Origin: JAWLDV01 sp046537975
Lineage (GTDB): Bacteria > Desulfobacterota > Desulfobulbia > Desulfobulbales > SURF-16
Assembly: GCA_046537975.1 (NCBI GenBank)
Contig: JBKHJR010000015.1
Location: 1-44,892 of the forward strand
DNA: 44,892 nucleotides
Direction: 5' to 3'
Positions 41,485-44,892 of this stretch are shown here, piece after piece; within the stretch, counting starts at the first letter, position 1; each line of letters opens with the position of its first letter. Under the pieces are notes generated by a model. It saw nothing but the letters and a program-made list of their open reading frames with translations, was not told the DNA's origin and did no database searches. The translations under genes and the position numbers were made by a program.

Positions 41485-41955
41485 CTAAATTCTTTGTCGC
41501 CCTGTCTTTCTTTCCCCTCCGGAGATGATCCGACCATGGGCCCAGTCCAGAATGGGCTTAACCCTTTCAGCCACCATATCCTTTGCCTCGGCAAAAGTAA
41601 CCCACCGGTATTCATGGTGTTCCGGATGTCCGAGTTCCCGGCTGACCGGGAGGTCTACCTCCCCCTCCCGGGATTCCGCCAGATAATACCGGGCTATCTT
41701 TTTATATTTGCCATACGGCCTGGTTTCCCGAAAGTCATAACCCCAGTGGAAAAAAAGATCGTTAAGAGTAGTCTCTTCCTCCACTTCGCGAACCGCGGCC
41801 TCCAGAGGTTCTTCACCCTTTTCCACCAGACCTTTGGGGAAATCCCAGTAGCTGAAGACCCGCAGAAGCAGATAATACGGCACATCTTCCCAAAAACGGA
41901 CTATAACAACCCCGGCGGAAAGGGAATTAGCTGTGGCCTTATTGGTTTTAAACAT
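41485..41955 (-). CDS. Nudix hydrolase, diadenosine tetraphosphatase-like
   Basis: A 156-residue Nudix protein. The box runs GLVEKGEEPLEAAVREVEEE and then TTL, fitting G-x5-E-x7-RE-U-x-EE-x-G-U except that the late Gly is Thr. WDFPKG before the box and the HHEYRWVTFAEA ending match bacterial Ap4A hydrolase-type Nudix proteins, which clean up dinucleoside polyphosphates. Divergent from the EndoQ-UvrD gene (42162) with about 200 bp between. Confidence 0.85.
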   Translation of the reverse strand: MFKTNKATANSLSAGVVIVRFWEDVPYYLLLRVFSYWDFPKGLVEKGEEPLEAAVREVEEETTLNDLFFHWGYDFRETRPYGKYKKIARYYLAESREGEVDLPVSRELGHPEHHEYRWVTFAEAKDMVAERVKPILDWAHGRIISGGERKTGRQRI

Positions 41956-42161
41956 TATGACAAAACCAGGTAAAGATTTCAGTTATCAGACAATCCGGGC
42001 TTACTATCGGGATACTTGATCAGGTGTTCCCGTAGCTCTTCAAAATAATATTGGTTGCGAGTACAGCATTCTTTATTAGATTTAAGAACCATGATAATAT
42101 ATTTGCTCTTCAAGCGTAAGGCATAATCCCTCTGAATCTTAAACTTAAATCCCAAGACCTA

Positions 42162-44892
42162 ATGTCATCCTATATAGCCGACCTTCACATTCATTCCCCC
42201 TTTTCCCGGGCTACCAGCAAAAAGAGCGACATACCCGGACTTTTTGCCTGGGCCCGGGTAAAGGGGATAAACCTGGTAGGCACCGGCGATTTCACCCATC
42301 CCGGCTGGCTGGGTCATCTTAAGGAAAATCTTGTTCCCGCAGAACCGGGTCTTTTCAGGCTGAAAAATGAAAAGATCCCTCCTGCCTTTGAGGGTGCCAG
42401 CCCGGAAGCGATTAAGGTCCGTTTTGTCCTGACCGCCGAAATCAGCAGCATTTACAAGAGAGGAGGCAAAGTCAGGAAGGTTCATAACATCCTCATGGTT
42501 CCTGATTTCAGGGCGGTGGAAAGAATTAATCAGCGCCTGGCAGCCCTGGGCAACATTGAATCGGACGGGCGGCCCATCATCGGCCTGGACTCCCGCGATC
42601 TCCTGGAAATTCAACTGGAGGAAGCCCCGGAGGGTTTCCTGGTACCTGCCCATATCTGGACCCCCTGGTTTTCCCTGTTCGGCTCCAAGTCGGGGTTTGA
42701 CTCCATTGAGGAGTGTTTCGGCGACCTGAGCAGCCATATTTTCGCCCTGGAAACCGGGCTTTCCTCGGACCCGGACATGAACCGTTTTATCTCAGCCCTG
42801 GACAACTATACCCTGATCTCCAACTCGGACTGCCACTCCCCTGCCAAACTGGGCCGGGAAGTAAACCTTTTCAGCTGTCCTCTGGACTTTCACAGCATGA
42901 AAAAGGCAATTAAAGACCCCAGCCTTGGCTTTGAGGGAACCGTGGAATTTTTTCCGGAGGAAGGGAAGTACCATCTTGACGGCCATCGTAAGTGCGGAGT
43001 GAGCCTCAATCCTCTGGAAACCAAGGAAGCCGGCAATATCTGCCCGGTCTGCGGCAATCCACTTACCGTAGGGGTAAATCACCGGATCATGGATCTGGCC
43101 GATCGCGGGGCTCCATTATATCCTGAAAACGACCCTTCCTATAAGAGCCTTATCCCCCTCATGGAAGTAATCTCCGAGATTATCGGCATCGGCCCCAACT
43201 CCAAGGGCGTTCTCAACCACTACCGGCGGCTGATCAATCGTCATGGTTCCGAGTTCAATATCCTGCTGAACACCCCGCTGACAGAACTAAAAGACAGTTT
43301 GCCTCTCCTGGATGAAGCGGTTAAAAGGATAAGGAACAACCAGGTGATACGCCGGGCCGGTTTTGACGGCCAGTTCGGCTTGATTACCGTATTCGATAAA
43401 GGAGAACTGGACAGCTTGAGCGGCCAGGGCGCTCTTTTTAAAGGAAACAAGAGTGTCCCCCAAAAAAAGGGAACCGGACAGGTTCTTCCTTCTGCCGGAC
43501 AAACCGCCCTTTTTAAGGGGGAAGAAGGGGATAAAAATCCCGGGGAAGCGACAGGTAATATCCGGAGCAGTACAGCACAGGAAGATATAGTCAAAAGCAG
43601 TCATCGGCGCCTTCTGGTAAAAGCCGGACCCGGTACCGGCAAGACCTACACCCTGATCTCCCGCCTTGTCCATCTTCTGGAAGACAGAAAGATCCCGCCG
43701 GAAGAAATTGTGGCCATTACCTTTACCAACCGGGCCGCCAAGGAGATAAGGGCACGCCTGCAAAAAAGCGCCGGAGACAGGGGTGAAAGGGTAACCGTTT
43801 CCACCTTCCACAGTTTCTGCCTGAACTGGCTCAGGAAGGAAAAAGATATAACCGTAATCGGTGAAGAAGAAAGAGAACTCCTGCTCAAGAAACTTCTCCC
43901 CGAACTCTCAGGCCGCGACCGCCGGAGAATGAGCCGGAAGTTGGCCGAATCACTCCCCTTATCCGGGATCATGCCTGAGCAGAAAGGACAGGACGAGGTA
44001 GGAAGCAGGGCTGAACAGAGGTACAAAGAAGCGCTGCGTTCACTCGGGGCCCTTGACCTGGAGGAAATCATTCCCGCCTTCCTCGATGAGCTCAGAAAAA
44101 GAGATGACCTCCTGGAAAAGGTTTCCTCTTCAATCGACTATCTGCTGGTTGACGAATTCCAGGATGTCAACCAGGCCCAGTATGAACTGACCGAGCTCAT
44201 CAGCAGGCAGGCGGAATGTTTTGTAATAGGGGATCCGGATCAGGCCATTTACGGCTTCCGGGGCAGTAATCTCGATTTCTTTTTCCGGTTCGCCGAAGCC
44301 CCGGATACCAAGGTCCTGGAGCTGGAAGAAAATTACCGCTCCGCGCCTCCCATTCTTTCAGCAGCTTCCGGACTTATAAGCCATAACCGCCGCAAGAGCG
44401 GAGTAAAACTGACTCCCCGCTGTCCCGGAGAAGAGCCGCTTTCCTTTTATGAAGCCCCAACCCCCCAGGCGGAAGCTGAATATCTGGTGGAGAGAATAGA
44501 AGGACTTATCGGCGGGGTCAGCAGTTATTCCATTAACACCGGGCGCTCCGGAAAGGGTGAGACCTCTTACAGTTTCCGGGATATAGCCGTACTTTACCGC
44601 CTCAGCCGCCAATCTTCCCCTCTGGTGGAAGCCCTGGAAAGAAGGGGGCTGCCTTTCCAGCTCATAGGTGCACGCCCCTTTTTTAAGCAGGCGGATATCC
44701 GGGGCATTTATTACTGGCTCCTGTGCGCCGCAGGGGAGGCCTCCAGGGCCGAACACCTCGCTCTCTGCCGGGAAATCCCGGGGCTGGGGGCAAGCACCAT
44801 TGAAAAACTTGAAGAAACCGTCCCGGTAAAAACGGAATCTTTTTTTGATGACGCTGAAAAGGCGGATCTTCCGGACCGGACCAGGATGATCT
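42162..44892 (+). CDS. EndoQ-type PHP nuclease fused to UvrD-type helicase (runs off window)
   Basis: An open frame of at least 910 codons, cut by the window edge. Residues 1 to about 400 form a PHP-domain nuclease of the EndoQ type: metal His pair at H9/H11 (DLHIH), GTGDFTHPGW, SNSDCHSPAKLG, and a four-Cys zinc finger (C278, then C294 and C297 in CPVCGNP) followed by VNHRIMDLADR. EndoQ cuts DNA next to deaminated bases such as uracil or hypoxanthine. After a low-complexity linker (about 425-475) comes a superfamily 1 helicase: Walker A AGPGTGKT (K494), TFTNRAAKEIRARL, Walker B VDEFQD (D664) and GDPDQAIYGFRGSN, as in UvrD/PcrA. The start at 42162 has little Shine-Dalgarno. It would both find or nick damaged sites and unwind from them. 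Confidence 0.88.
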   Translation, partial: MSSYIADLHIHSPFSRATSKKSDIPGLFAWARVKGINLVGTGDFTHPGWLGHLKENLVPAEPGLFRLKNEKIPPAFEGASPEAIKVRFVLTAEISSIYKRGGKVRKVHNILMVPDFRAVERINQRLAALGNIESDGRPIIGLDSRDLLEIQLEEAPEGFLVPAHIWTPWFSLFGSKSGFDSIEECFGDLSSHIFALETGLSSDPDMNRFISALDNYTLISNSDCHSPAKLGREVNLFSCPLDFHSMKKAIKDPSLGFEGTVEFFPEEGKYHLDGHRKCGVSLNPLETKEAGNICPVCGNPLTVGVNHRIMDLADRGAPLYPENDPSYKSLIPLMEVISEIIGIGPNSKGVLNHYRRLINRHGSEFNILLNTPLTELKDSLPLLDEAVKRIRNNQVIRRAGFDGQFGLITVFDKGELDSLSGQGALFKGNKSVPQKKGTGQVLPSAGQTALFKGEEGDKNPGEATGNIRSSTAQEDIVKSSHRRLLVKAGPGTGKTYTLISRLVHLLEDRKIPPEEIVAITFTNRAAKEIRARLQKSAGDRGERVTVSTFHSFCLNWLRKEKDITVIGEEERELLLKKLLPELSGRDRRRMSRKLAESLPLSGIMPEQKGQDEVGSRAEQRYKEALRSLGALDLEEIIPAFLDELRKRDDLLEKVSSSIDYLLVDEFQDVNQAQYELTELISRQAECFVIGDPDQAIYGFRGSNLDFFFRFAEAPDTKVLELEENYRSAPPILSAASGLISHNRRKSGVKLTPRCPGEEPLSFYEAPTPQAEAEYLVERIEGLIGGVSSYSINTGRSGKGETSYSFRDIAVLYRLSRQSSPLVEALERRGLPFQLIGARPFFKQADIRGIYYWLLCAAGEASRAEHLALCREIPGLGASTIEKLEETVPVKTESFFDDAEKADLPDRTRMI

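Noticed and set aside
1..44892. CRISPR array, tRNA and rRNA genes
   Set aside because: No regularly spaced short repeats, no tRNA-like T-arm/anticodon arrangement and no rRNA core sequences were noticed by eye in any intergenic stretch.

Overview
The window looks like chromosomal DNA of an anaerobic, energy-versatile Gram-negative bacterium, most probably a member of the Desulfobacterota (former Deltaproteobacteria). The clues are a multihaem cytochrome c / HybA-like / NrfD-like membrane redox module, sigma-54 control, a V-type ATPase, Cys-rich PAS domains, and AsmA-type and TIGR03545/03546-type envelope proteins. No rRNA or tRNA gene was recognised. The taxonomic call is inference from gene content only.

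Layout. (1) 1-6170: envelope genes: an N-terminally short OmpA-type peptidoglycan-binding protein, a DUF2062/TIGR03546-TIGR03545-like membrane protein, two small helical proteins and a large AsmA-type protein. (2) About 6200-9320: an AT-richer accessory strip with nested inverted repeats, two attC-like recombination sites sharing a 73-bp repeat, an HNH endonuclease gene and a small lipoprotein gene laid out like integron cassettes, then decayed sequence. No integrase is in the window. (3) 9327-10223: a protoglobin-PsiE fusion, followed by an IS3-type orfA remnant. (4) 10488-18885: a redox and regulatory island: a sigma-54-type promoter, pentahaem cytochrome c, a Tat-exported four-cluster ferredoxin subunit, a HybB/NrfD-type quinone-site subunit, a three-PAS histidine kinase, an NtrC-type activator, then a second sigma-54-type promoter driving two small unknown membrane proteins and ending at a strong terminator. 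TGTWGCA elements sit upstream of both promoters, so the local activator probably controls both units. (5) 19074-25917: stand-alone genes: a tandem ferritin-like protein, TrmO, a pyridine nucleotide-disulfide oxidoreductase, a leaderless periplasmic-binding-protein-like protein, and a minus-strand trio (lytic transglycosylase, lipoprotein, anchored protein).

(6) 26139-28668: two Mg2+ channels/transporters in a row, CorA and MgtE. (7) 36178-28814 (minus strand): a seven-gene V-type ATPase operon in the order B-D-I-K-E-DUF2764-A, a rotation of the E-DUF2764-A-B-D-I-K order known from chlamydiae and Bacteroidetes. Its proteolipid keeps residues matching the Na+ site of the Enterococcus hirae ring. 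(8) 36426-39604: a Yip1-type membrane protein, a structured leader, two DUF1538 half-transporters, a P-II-like protein and a CBS-pair protein. (9) 39851-44892: a cold-shock protein with a clear terminator, an amidohydrolase, a Nudix hydrolase, and a long gene running off the right edge that fuses an EndoQ-type PHP nuclease to a UvrD-type helicase.

The strongest candidates for something new are the sigma-54-controlled redox module with its two orphan membrane proteins, the integron-like cassette strip, the protoglobin-PsiE sensor, the EndoQ-UvrD fusion, and the DUF1538/P-II/CBS unit with its structured leader.
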